Shown here: one piece after another, positions 11,101 through 50,204 of the stretch
Numbering within the stretch: the first letter of the stretch is position 1
How the letters are laid out: each line of letters begins with the position of its first letter
Source: Aurelia coerulea
Taxonomy: Eukaryota; Cnidaria; Scyphozoa; Semaeostomeae; Ulmaridae
Length of the DNA stretch: 64,000 nt
Direction of reading: 5' to 3'
Assembly (NCBI GenBank): GCA_039566865.1
Contig: CM076960.1
Location: 806,001 to 870,000 of the forward strand
Notes under the pieces: model-generated
Seen by the model: the letters and a program-made list of their open reading frames with translations, nothing else
Databases searched by the model: none
Told to the model about the DNA's origin: nothing
Translations under genes and position numbers: made by a program

Positions 11101-14100
11101 TTAGGTCCATTGTTGGCTTGAGGGTGGCGTTCAAGTCCGTTCAGCGATTAGGCCACTTTTAGGTCCATTGTTGGCTTGTGTGCTACGTTCAAGTCTGTTT
11201 AGTGATGAGGCTACTTTTAGGTCCATTGTTAGCTTGTGCGCTCCGTTCAAGTCCGTTTAGTGATTAGGCTACTTTTAGGTCAATTGTTGGCTTGAGGGCT
11301 ACGTTCAAGTCCGTTTAGTGATTGGGCTACTTTTAGGTCCATTGTTAGCTTGAGGGCTACGTTCAAGTCCGTTTAGTGATTGGGCTACTTTTAGGTCCAT
11401 TGTTAGCTTTAGGGCTACGTTCAAGTCCGTTTAGCGATTAGGTTACTTTTAGGTCCATTGTTGGCTTGAGGGCTACGTTCAAGTCCGTTCAGCGATTGGG
11501 CTACTTTTAGGTCCATTGTTAGCTTGTGCGCTCCGTTCAAGTCCGTTTAGTGATTAGGCTACTTTTAGGTCCATTGTTGGCTTGTGCGCTCCGTTCAAGT
11601 CCGTTTAGTGATTAGGCTACTTTTAGGTCCATTGTTGGCTTGTGCGCTCCGTTCAAGTCCGTTTAGTGATTAGGCTACTTTTAGGTCCATTGTTAGCTTG
11701 TGCGCTCCGTTCAAGTCCGTTTAGTGATTAGGCTACTTTTAGGTCCATTGTTGGCTTGTGGTCTACGTTCAAGTCCGTTTAGTGATTAGGCTACTTTTAG
11801 GTCCATTGTTAGCTTGAGGGCTACGTTCAAGTCCGTTTAGTGATTAGGCTACTTTTAGGTCAATTGTTGGCTTGAGGGCTACGTTCAAGTCCGTTTAGTG
11901 ATTGGGCTACTTTTAGGTCCATTGTTAGCTTTAGGGCTACGTTCAAGTCCGTTTAGCGATTAGGTTACTTTTAGGTCCATTGTTGGCTTGAGGGCTACGT
12001 TCAAGTCCGTTCAGCGATTAGGCTACTTTTAGGTCCATTGTTAACTTGGGGGCTACGTTCAAGTCCGTTTAGCGTTTAGGCTACTTTTAGGTCAATTGTT
12101 GGCTTGAGGGCTACGTTCAAGTCCGCTTAGTGATTAGGCTACTTTTAGGTCCATTGTTGGCTTGTGCGCTCCGTTCAAGTCCGTTTAGTGATTAGGCTAC
12201 TTTTAGGTCCATTGTTGGCTTGAGGGCTACGTTCAAGTCCGTTTAGCGATTAGGTTACTTTTAGGTCCATTGTTGGCTTGAGGGCTACGTTCAAGTCCGT
12301 TTAGCGATTAGGCTACTTTTAGGTCCATTGTTAGCTTGAGGGCTACGTTCAAGTCCGTTTAGCGATTAGGTTACTTTTAGGTCCATTGTTGGCTTGAGGG
12401 CTACGTTCAAGTCCGTTTAGCGATTAGGTTACTTTTAGGTCCATTGTTGGCTTGTGTGCTACGTTCAAGTCCGTTTAGTGATTAGGCTACTTTTAGGTCC
12501 ATTGTTAGCTTGAGGGCTACGTTCAAGTCCGTTTAGTGATTAGGCTACTTTTAGGTCCATTGTAAGCTTGTGCGCTCCGTTCAAGTCCGTTTAGTGATTA
12601 GGCTACTTTTAGGTCCATTGTTAGCTTGAGGGCTACGTTCAAGTCCGTTTAGTGATTAGGCTACTTTTAGGTCAATTGTTGGCTTGAGGGCTACGTTCAA
12701 GTCCGCTTAGTGATTAGGCTACTTTTAGGTCCATTGTAAGCTTGTGCGCTCCGTTCAAGTCCGTTTAGTGATTAGGCTACTTTTAGGTCCATTGTTGGCT
12801 TGAGGGCTACGTTCAAGTCCGTTCAGCGATTAGGCCACTTTTAGGTCCATTGTTGGCTTGTGTGCTACGTTCAAGTCCGTCTAGCAATTAAGCTACTTTT
12901 AGGTCCATTGTTAGCTTGAGGGCTACGTTCAAGTCCGTTTAGTGATTAGGCTACTTTTAGGTCCATTGTTAGCTTGTGCGCTCCGTTCATGTCCGTTTAG
13001 TGATTAGGCTACTTTTAGGTCAATTGTTGGCTTGAGGGCTACGTTCAAGTCCGTTTAGTGATTGGGCTACTTTTAGGTCCATTGTTAGCTTTAGGGCTAC
13101 GTTCAAGTCCGTTTAGCGATTAGGTTACTTTTAGGTCCATTGTTGGCTTGAGGGCTACGTTCAAGTCCGTTCAGCGATTAGGCTACTTTTAGGTCCATTG
13201 TTAACTTGGGGGCTACGTTCAAGTCCGTTTAGCGTTTAGGCTACTTTTAGGTCCATTGTTGGCTTGAGGGCTACGTTCAAGTCCGCTTAGTGATTAGGCT
13301 ACTTTTAGGTCCATTGTTGGCTTGTGCGCTCCGTTCAAGTCCGTTTAGTGATTAGGCTACTTTTAGGTCCATTGTTAGCTTGAGGGCTACGTTCAAGTCC
13401 GTTTAGCGATAAGGTTACTTTTAGGTCCATTGTTGGCTTTAGGGCTACGTTCAAGTCCGTTTAGCGATTAGGCTACTTTTAGGTCCATTGTTGGCTTGAG
13501 GGCTACGTTCAAGTCCGTTTAGCGATTAGGTTACTTTTAGGTCCATTGTTGGCTTGAGGGCTACGTTCAAGTCCGTTTAGCGATTAGGCTACTTTTAGGT
13601 CCATTGTTGGCTTGTGGGCTACGTTCAAGTCCGTTTAGTGATTAGGCTACTTTTAGGTCCATTGTTAGCTTGAGGGCTACGTTCAAGTCCGTTTAGTGAT
13701 TAGGCTACTTTTAGGTCCATTGTAAGCTTGTGCGCTCCGTTCAAGTCCGTTTAGTGATTAGGCTACTTTTAGGTCCATTGTTAGCTTGAGGGCTACGTTC
13801 AAGTCCGTTTAGTGATTAGGCTACTTTTAGGTCAATTGTTGGCTTGAGGGCTACGTTCAAGTCCGCTTAGTGATTAGGCTACTTTTAGGTCCATTGTAAG
13901 CTTGTGCGCTCCGTTCAAGTCCGTTTAGTGATTAGGCTACTTTTAGGTCCATTGTTAGCTTGAGGGCTACGTTCAAGTCCGTTTAGTGATTAGGCTACTT
14001 TTAGGTCAATTGTTGGCTTGAGGGCTACGTTCAAGTCCGTTTAGTGATTAGGCTACTTTTAGGTCCATTGTAAGCTTGTGCGCTCCGTTCAAGTCCGTTT

Positions 14101-16450
14101 AGTGATTAGGCTACTTTTAGGTCCATTGTTAGCTTGAGGGCTACGTTCAAGTCCGTTTAGTGATTAGGCTACTTTTAGGTCAATTGTTGGCTTGAGGGCT
14201 ACGTTCAAGTCCGCTTAGTGATTAGGCTACCTTTAGGTCCATTGTTGGCTTGTGCGCTCCGTTCAAGTCCGTTCAGCGATTAGGCCACTTTTAGGTCCAT
14301 TGTTGGCTTGTGTGCTACGTTCAAGTCCGTCTAGCAATTAGGCTACTTTTAGGTCCATTGTTAGCTTGAGGGCTACGTTCAAGTCCGTTTAGTGATTAGG
14401 CTACTTTTAGGTCCATTGTTAGCTTGTGCACTCCGTTCAAGTCCGTCTAGCAATTAGGCTACTTTTAGGTCCATTGTTAGCTTGAGGGCTACGTTCAAGT
14501 CCGTTTAGTGATTAGGCTACTTTTAGGTCCATTGTTAGCTTGTGCGCTACGTTCAAGTCCGTTTAGTGATTAGGCTACTTTTAGGTCCATTGTTGGCTTG
14601 AGGGCTACGTTCAAGTCCGTTCAGCGATTAGGCCACTTTTAGGTCCATTGTTGGCTTGTGTGCTACGTTCAAGTCCGTCTAGCAATTAAGCTACTTTTAG
14701 GTCCATTGTTAGCTTGAGGGCTACGTTCAAGTCCGTTTAGTGATTAGGCTACTTTTAGGTCCATTGTTAGCTTGTGCGCTCCGTTCATGTCCGTTTAGTG
14801 ATTAGGCTACTTTTAGGTCCATTGTTAGCTTGTGCGCTCCGTTCAAGTGCGTTTAGTGATTAGGCTACTTTTAGGTCCATTGTTAGCTTGAGGGCTACGT
14901 TCAAGTCCGTTTAGTGATTAGGCTACTTTTAGGTCCATTGTTAGCTTGTGCGCTACGTTCAAGTCCGTTTAGTAATTAGGTTACTTTTAGGTCCATTGTT
15001 GGCTTGAGGGCTACGTTCAAGTCCGTTCAGCGATTAGGCCACTTTTAGGTCCATTGTTGGCTTGTGTGCTACGTTCAAGTCCGTTTAGCAATTAGGCTAC
15101 TTTTAGGTCCATTGTTAGCTTGAGGGCTACGTTCAAGTCCGTTTAGTGATTAGGCTACTTTTAGGTCCATTGTTAGCTTGTGCGCTCCGTTCAAGTCCGT
15201 TTAGTGATTAGGCTACTTTTAGGTCCATCGTTGGCTTGTGCGCTCCGTTCAAGTCCGTTTAGTGATTAGGCTACTTTTAGGTCCATTGTTGGCTTGTGCG
15301 CTCCGTTCAAGTCCGTTTAGTGATTAGGCTACTTTTAGGTCCATTGTTGGCTTGTGCGCTCCGTTCAAGTCCGTTTAGTGATTAGGCTACTTTTAGGTCC
15401 ATTGTTAGCTTGTGTGCTCCGTTCAAGTCCGTTTAGTGATTAGGCTACTTTTAGGTCCATCGTTGGCTTGTGCGCTCCGTTCAAGTCCGTTTAGTGATTA
15501 GGCTACTTTTAGGTCCATTGTTAGCTTGTGCGCTCCGTTCAAGTCCGTTTAGTGATTAGGCTACTTTTAGGTCCATTGTTGGCTTGTGGGCTACGTTCAA
15601 GTCCGTTTAGTGATTAGGCTACTTTTAGGTCCATTGTTGGCTTGTGCGCTCCGTTCAAGTCCGTTTAGTGATTAGGCTACTTTTAGGTCCATTGTTGGCT
15701 TGTGGTCTACGTTCAAGTCCGTTTAGTGATTAGGCTACTTTTAGGTCCATTGTTGGCTTGTGGGCTACGTTCAAGTCCGTTTAGTGATTAGGCTACTTTT
15801 AGGTCCATTGTTGGCTTGTGCGCTCCGTTCAAGTCCGTTTAGTGATTAGGCTACTTTTAGGTCCATTGTTGGCTTGTGCGCTCCGTTCAAGTCCGTTTAG
15901 TGATTAGGCTACTTTTAGGTCCATTGTTGGCTTGTGCGCTCCGTTCAAGTCCGTTTAGTGATTAGGCTACTTTTAGGTCCATTGTTAGCTTGTGCGCTCC
16001 GTTCAAGTCCGTTTAGTGATTAGGCTACTTTTAGGTCCCTTGTTGGCTTTAGGGCTACGTTCAAGTCCGTTTAGTGATTAGGCTACTTTTAGGTCCATTG
16101 TTGGCTTGAGGGCTACGTTCAAGTCCGTTTAGTGATTAGAGTACTTTTAGGTCCATTGTTGGCTTGTGCGCTCCGTTCAAGTCCGTTTAGTGATTAGGCT
16201 ACTTTTAGGTCACTTGTTGGCTTTAGGGCTACGTTCAAGTCCGTTTAGTGATTAGGCTACTTTAGGTCCATTGTTAGCTTGTGCGCTCCGTTCAAGTCCG
16301 TTTAGCGATTAAGCTACTTTTAGGTCCATTGTTGGCTTTAGGGCTACGTTCAAGTCCGTTTAGTGATTAGGCTACTTTTAGGTCCATTGTTGGCTTGAGG
16401 GCTACGTTCAAGTCCGTTTAGCGATTAGGTTACTTTTAGGTCCATTGTTA
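11101..16450. repeat. 58-bp satellite/minisatellite, 92 head-to-tail copies
   Basis: Each unit begins TTAGGTCCATTGTTGGCTTG and ends GATTAGGCTACTT. The distance from the first to the last TTAGG start (11101 to 16436) is 5335 bp, which is 92 x 58 minus one; a single T is missing near 16260. Units fall into variant classes, for example GAGGGCTACG versus TGTGCGCTCCG in the middle, and blocks of variants recur at 20- and 31-unit offsets. Every unit carries GTTCAAGTCC. Stops in all frames and a length not divisible by three make coding unlikely. It lies between the ILVBL 5' end and the EFA6 3' end. Confidence 0.97.
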
Positions 16451-19231
16451 CCTCCCTCTCCTTGGTTTTTCTTTCCTCTATCAATTCGTCTCGAAGATGC
16501 TTTGTTCTTCAACAGGAAAATGGCATTACATGAAGCTTGAATGTTAATGTTCGTACAATACTGCATACCGTGCTGTGAAAGCTCGATACCGCAATACCGC
16601 AAATTTTTCCCTTCATTACCGCAATACCGCACAAAATTTACCCCCGATACCGCAATACCGCAAACCCCGAAGTACCCCTCCATTAGAACTGTTGAAACGG
16701 CTAGAGCTCCTACGCAGCGATACATCTCATATCAAACTTCCCTTTAAAATACAAAGGGAAGTTCTAGACTCACGAAATAGTCCCAGTTATCAAGCTTTAC
16801 TCGCAATCCCGTGGAGGAGAAACAACACAGTGAATAAAAATACAATTTTGATCATAATATAGGCCACATCAACGGTGCATTATTGCCCACCTTCGGATCT
16901 TAACTTAGATGCTTTATCGGTTTGACACCCCCTCCCTACAATTTATATTCCCGTACGCTTTTGTGCCGAATGTTTCAAGTAAATATCCAAAGAATCATAT
17001 CTATTTTTCCAATACTTGATTGTTCCTTACTGAACAGCCAAATTTGCTTGCTAAATAACTGGTTTCCAAACTTATCCATTCGGACGATGCCAGAATGAAT
17101 CTGAAAACCACAAGCTTATGAATGTCAAACTTTTTCTGACTCTTGCGCTGCCCAAGTTTCAAGTCACATTAACACAAAAAATTCATCAATTGTAAATACT
17201 ACTTGTGACGTTTCGATGTGAAAATCTGCAATATCATAAATAATTCTACGATTTACTGATTTCTAAATACATTCTAACTAAGGTGTCGTCGACATTTGAT
17301 CTTCATATTTTTAGCAGCGTTTTGGCTGGGGAAGGGCTTGGGGTTTGGCCGCTAAGAAACAAGGGCAATCTCCGCAGCGAAAGTTTTACTTCAGAACTGT
17401 TTGTGATTAAAGGTCAAACTTTGCAATAGCTTTTAGCTTTTAGCATTATCCTCACTTTCAGTGCTTTCAGTTCATATTTAGACGACCGAGCGAGGCTTAC
17501 CAAGCCCCTGGTACGCTTGGCCTAAGTGTTTCATACCTTGCTTTCCAGTAACATTTAGGACATGGCCGCTAAGGGATGGAGAAGGGGGTCGGCCAAATGC
17601 TGTTAAGAATATGACAGTCGAATGTCAACTGCTCCTGATCATTTTTATGAATTAACTTACAGACAAGCGTCTACGGATGAAAAATTGTGAAGAAATGACT
17701 AGACTGTAGGCTGTCTCAAAATAGATGTCACGTGAAAATGCTCGCAAACAACAAAAATTGAACTGTATTGATTAGCAATTTTGCGTGATCACAAATCTCA
17801 CCTGATATCTTATTCGAGACAGACTACAACTCTGATTATTGGCTAAACAAAAAAAAATACAACTAAATTTGCAAGATACCAAAATTCATTTTGATATTTA
17901 CAGAAATCTTTCCAAGTGCAAAAAACGAAGAATGTGACAATGCTAAAAATTTTCGATTTCAAGGTCATGGGCATTACCGTAAAGACCCCTTCTCTAATGA
18001 GCCCCTCCCCTCTGAGCCACCCTCTTTGGTAGCCTGGTATCTGACACAACTTGGGGAGGCTTAATCGAGAGAGAGAGGCTTATCTATTCAAAATTTTAGC
18101 TAAAGGAGGAAGGCACTTCTTAGAAAGGGGCTTAATGAAAAGGGGGCTAAATAGAGCTTTGAAAGTAAGATCATTATGAAACCATTCACAAATGCCTTAC
18201 TTGGTGTATAGACACAATATTTTTGAATGATAACATGCAGCAGTTTTTAAGCTACTAAAAATCCTTTCCACCCTGTATCAAAAGGACCTAAAGACTATTT
18301 CTTTAGAAGCAAATCCTCCTATGTTTTGCAGATTCTACTCAGACCAGTCTGTGTACACTAACAATGAAGATTCTATCGGTATATTCATTCTAATCGTTGT
18401 GAATTCGTTTCCTAAAAAAACTGAAAAATTTAAAGTTCACATCCATTCTAAATAATTTCTACTAATCACATCATCTAAATTTCCCTTACTTCTTCACTGT
18501 GAAACACACAACATCAATGAGTGATCCAGCTTTGCGATATTGTTGCATGTTCACCGCATATTGTGATTGAATTTCCCTTCGTCTTGGTCCTTATTCTCTT
18601 TGATTGATTTGATTTTCTGGGGATATTTTTGGACCATCTGCAGAAGAGAAAGAAAATAGACCATATATATTGTGTCGAATTATACAGACAAATGAGCAAG
18701 GGTAAATTTTGTGAAACGAGAGATTCAGGTTTCTGAAAAGACAAAGCGATTTGCCTATCACATGAATAGATTTCACAGCTCTGAGTGCACTCAATCAAAT
18801 CAAAATAAACAGAGAGTGCAATTGTGAAGGACACGAGTTGTATTAAATATAATTATTGCAGGAGCTACAGTACGAGCACAAACTCGTTACCCCCGTCCAA
18901 GTGGGTTGAACTCTTTAAAATCAATATTGCCTGTTAAGTAACTTGAGTAGAGAGAGGGATCGCGATCGCTGTGTATGAGAGTTAGCTAGTTGGTTTTTAG
19001 GCAGGCTTAAGGACGAAAACATGTAAAAGTTATTATTATTAAGTACGCTTCCACTGCAGAATCGAGTCGTCCTGGAGCAATCTGATTGGGCCCGACACAA
19101 AGCATTATATGGCTGGCTGCGCAGAAGGTGTGAAATCTATTGTTTAGGCTTCGAAATCGCTTTGTCTTGAACAGACCTTTGTTTACAGAATTTGCTCTTG
19201 TTAGACAAATGTTCAATCCCATCTTTTAATA
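16451..19231. other. Intergenic region between the array and the EFA6 3' flank
   Basis: No gene was recognised. Contents seen: a short tandem of ATACCGCAATACCGCA-type units at 16583-16670; a dispersed repeat at about 17280-17620 related in inverse orientation to 7740-8130; a short inverted-repeat element at 17712-17823; GC-rich direct-repeat words (AGGGGGCTTA type) at 17990-18150. The remaining 18200-19230 is AT-rich and unassigned; open frames there show no recognisable domain. Confidence 0.6.
17712..17823. mobile_element. MITE with TGTCTCAAATTAGATGTCAC-type ends
   Basis: The left end is TGTCTCAAAATAGATGTCAC and the right end a diverged inverted copy ending CGAGACAG. Related copies lie at 30623-30815, 36308-36359 and 44536-44650. 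The ends carry the E-box palindrome CACGTG. Confidence 0.65.
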
Positions 19232-19813
19232 CCGGGTGCGCCAAAATAAACTATGCACGTTTGGCAGGCCACAATAGATTGTACACTGAACCGATTTCGA
19301 AGATTTATGACTTAATCGTTAGCAGAAAGCCTGAATTAGATTCTAGGACTTTTGGCAAATTTTTCCGTTATCAGTTTTTAGAGCCAGAAGCGAGCTTCTT
19401 AAAATGTTCGTTTTCGAAAACATTGAAAACGATCAAAAAACGTCGATCAAATTTTGAAAGATTCAACATGAATGAACAAAGAGAAAACGTTTTCAGGGGG
19501 ATTTGGGGGTTTAGTACGAATTCTCGTGCAGCAGATTACAATTACACCACGAACAACTTATCTCTTTATCCATTCATGTCGATTCTTTAGAAAACTTGAT
19601 GGATGTTTTTTATCGTTTTCAGTCGTTTTCGAAAAATAACATTTTAGGAAACTCGCTTCTTGCTCTAAAAACTGAAAATGAAAAAATTTGCAAAAATCCC
19701 AGTATCTAATTCAGGCTTTCTGCTAACGATTAAGTCTTAAATTTCCAAAATCGGACCTGTGCACGATTTATTGTGGCCTGCCAAACGTGCATAGTTCATT
19801 TTGGCGCACCCGG
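19232..19813. mobile_element. Foldback MITE with about 220-bp inverted repeats and TA duplication
   Basis: The outermost bases CCGGGTGCGCCAAAAT are mirrored at the right end, and a TA flanks each side. The two arms stay similar for about 220 bp around a central unique stretch at about 19455-19588. The interior has no transposase-like frame. A TA duplication fits Tc1/mariner-type mobilisation, but the family was not identified. Confidence 0.85.
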
Positions 19814-19893
19814 TACAATACCGGGAGGACCAAAGAGAACTTCACAAATTTGAAAATTTGTTATGCGGAGAAGATTTGATGCATTGGAATTAA

Positions 19894-20009
19894 AGGGTCT
19901 GTTTCAGCCAGCATGCCTTGCACGCACCGTCATTTGGTTGTCCTTTGCTGACAACAAAAGGCCAACGAAGAAACGGCAAGTGCAACGCATGCTGGATGAA
20001 ACAGGCCCT
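19894..20009. mobile_element. 116-bp MITE with TTAA duplication
   Basis: The ends AGGGTCTGTTTCA and TGAAACAGGCCCT are inverted copies, with TTAA on both sides (19890-19893 and 20010-20013). Part-copies of the same family lie at 20761-20834 and 34643-34716. Like the 320-bp family here it starts AGGG after TTAA, so both may use the same piggyBac-like transposase. Confidence 0.8.
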
Positions 20010-20397
20010 TTAAGTAAAGTTTCGTTGATATCCAACATGGTGAGGTATTTTTGTGAGTTTTGCTCTATTTTTCTGAGCATTTAAAATATAGGGTAGGTAA
20101 AGTTCAATTAATGAGAGATCAGTCAGTTCAAAATGTAAGCAAATAAGCCTAAAATCCTGGATCAAAGCAGAAAATTTTCATTACTTCAAGCTACGGGGGT
20201 TTCTGTAAAAAGTACTACTACCATTAGAGCGTATATTTCAAATTTTTTGCTTTGGCCCTCTTTAACCCTGATTGGACCCCCTTATTAAGCTACAATGGGA
20301 GAACCTCCACCCCGGGTTGCTGGTCCACCAGTGGTCTGATTGCCTGACTCCTTCAAAATGGGAACTTTGAGAAAACTAAAACGACTTACATTTGAAT

Positions 20398-47867
<27,470 letters not shown>

Positions 47868-48083
47868 AATTAGGGCATTAAATCACCACAACAATGCCTG
47901 AGAGGAAACTGCAATGACCCGACCTCATACTGACGACATTTTGTATTGGCCTAGTAGAGATGGAAGAAGGTTGGGGCGAGTATTATGAAATACCTAGATG
48001 ACGTCACGCGGAGAGGGAGGTCTACTGTTGTAGGTTACACCAGGGTTACACTTGTGGAACGTCGTTTGCAAGAAAATGACATG

Positions 48084-48112
48084 AACATAGTTTATGTGAC
48101 ATAAACTATGTT
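48084..48112. promoter_or_regulatory. Perfect 13-bp stem hairpin upstream of EFA6
   Basis: AACATAGTTTATG, loop TGA, then its exact inverse CATAAACTATGTT. It lies about 217 bp upstream of the EFA6 ATG, so in the promoter or 5' UTR. Its role is unknown. Confidence 0.75.
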
Positions 48113-48940
48113 TATGTTCATATCCGATTCATTGGCCATAAAGTCATAAGATTTCAACCATAGACTGCGTTCTGGCTTCATTTTTTCTGGAAAAGTTTAC
48201 GATAACTAATAACTTGAGCCTCATTTTTTCCTGAATAGCATCAAGCCAACTGTCTACACTATAGGAATATTGAGGCTGCAACGCAGGCTAGGCTACCACT
48301 ATTATCGTAAAAGCTCAACATGCATGGCAGAAGAACAAGACATAAAAAACAGGCTTTGTACTATCCCAATGGGGGATGGGGCAAAAATATGCCCATCATG
48401 ACTATGTTCTGGCAGAAATGTTGGTAAGCAATGGTTTTTTGCGTCTCGGGGTATTTGCCAGTCTGAGGGTTGCTCTGGGGTTGCTGGGGTTGCGAAAGAC
48501 CCGATTATTTTCATTATACTAAAATGTTCTTGAAAGCTTTCGGTCTAATTTCTATTTGTTTGCGAAAATCAAAAACATTCCAAAATCAAAACAACTCTTT
48601 TGAGCACGAAACGACAGGTAAAGTACCTTTTCTCTCGATCTTTCCATAGGTTTTCTAAGTTGAATCATATGGTTGAATTAAAATAAGGATCGAAATCATT
48701 TTGGAGCCATTTCGAGGAAAAACCTCGAGCCCATTAGAGCCCATTTTAGATTGACGTCATTTCTAAAAGCAACTTAACATGGAGAGGAGGCTCATAGTGG
48801 ACGGGGGTTTACATGACAAATAAGCAAGTTTCGAAATCCAAATGCTACCTTGGTTCACACAGGAAATTTATAAATTTTTAGATGTAGTTTACCCCCGTAA
48901 CGTGGAAGATTTAAGATGGCATTGGGCCTAGGCATCGGAG

Positions 48941-48950
48941 GGAAAGTCCC
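48941..48950 (-). promoter_or_regulatory. Canonical NF-kB binding word
   Basis: Plus-strand GGAAAGTCCC is the exact complement of GGGACTTTCC, the classical kappaB site. It is about 1.07 kb upstream of the EFA6 start codon and 2.05 kb upstream of the NF-kB start codon. Binding is not shown. Confidence 0.5.
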
Positions 48951-49608
48951 AGTGAAAAGCAAAGATATAAACTTTTCTGGATGAAGATAGAAACTCACAA
49001 TATTGCTGGTGGTTTGAGGGGAAATCCAAAAGAAACATCGATCCTTGATAAATAAAACTGTTGAATTATATTGGCATTAAAGCAAGTTCTAATCGGTAAA
49101 CATGCAGTCATTTGGCACGAGGTATGATATATCGTGTATATTTATCTGTATTAAATGGCCTAAGTGACTACTCCTAAACTCCAAGTAAGATAAATAGAAT
49201 TGGCAACACAAGGTGAAGGAGACTAAACTAAGGTCTGATTTTGATTTAGAGAGATGCTGCAAGTTGCTTGTCTTTATGTCGTTATTGTATGAAAACTATA
49301 GGCCGGTTAGGAAGGATTTTACGAAAATGTATTGCCAGGCAAGTGGGTATAAAAAGGCCTTTTAGGCCTATTGATGCTGCGAAGAGGGTGGGCGGAAACC
49401 TGGCCTGGAACTGGACCACACCAACTACCAGACCACCCAATAAACCTAATATACAATATACACCCAATAAACCCAATCCAAGACCCCTACTAGCCATTGC
49501 TAGTAAACTTTAGATTTACTATAGATACCACATATGACTTATTCGCTGGTAACATATGGTTGTGCGTGAAGCATTGCCAATGCCATTGGGTAGAAGCAAG
49601 CAAGATGT

Positions 49609-49791
49609 TGAAGGTGTTGTGGCCCAGTGGTGTAATCCTCTGACTTTGCAGCCAGAACAGTCAGGCGGACAGGGTTCAATACCCAGAAGAGCCCCACCAT
49701 TTCAGCGTCATGGCAAGGGGTCACAGACTGGATTAGCGCTTCTGTGATCCCAGCGCTTGGCGCAAAAAACGCAACTTCACCTTCACCTTCA
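49609..49791 (+). mobile_element. tRNA-derived SINE (family 1)
   Basis: Head with TGGCCCAGTGG A box and GGTTCAATACCC B box, family body, CTTCACCTTCACCTTCA tail. Confidence 0.92.
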
Positions 49792-50059
49792 AGATTGATC
49801 TGTTAATCACAGAATACTAAAAGTTAGCTGGATGATAAGCAGAATTGCAAACAAGTGATGTTTGACAGAGTAAAGAAAAACCAAGGGTTTGGTTGGGTCA
49901 GATCACTCAATTTAAACATCATTTTTTGGCCATATAGCATGCTAGCATAGCAGGGAGCCCAAACAGAAATTTGTTTCTCAGTGTCATGGAAGGATTTATA
50001 GATTGGTAATAAAGTAAAGGGTGAACCTCAGAGAACATGGATAGATGATAATGAAAGAG

Positions 50060-50204
50060 TGAAGGTGAAGTTGCAGTGTTTAGCGCTAAGCACTGGGATC
50101 ACAGTAGCTAAGCGCTAATCAAGCTCTTCTGGGTATTGAACCCTGTCCACCTGACTGTTCTGGCTGCAAAGTCAGAGGATTACACCACTGCGCAACAACA
50201 TCTA
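50060..50204 (-). mobile_element. tRNA-derived SINE (family 1), internally deleted
   Basis: Head and tail of the family are present, but about 45 bp of body (from the GTCATGACGCTCAAGTGG region) is missing. It lies about 0.8 kb upstream of the NF-kB start codon. A CTTCTGTGGACCAA duplication follows it. Confidence 0.88.

Noticed and set aside
11101..16450. CRISPR array or telomere (TTAGG) repeat
   Set aside because: Units abut with no spacers, the organism is an animal, and the 58-bp unit contains TTAGG only once or twice among unrelated sequence.
16408..16725. A 105-codon minus-strand frame after the array
   Set aside because: It crosses the array edge and a CCGCAATA simple repeat, with no domain and no splice context.
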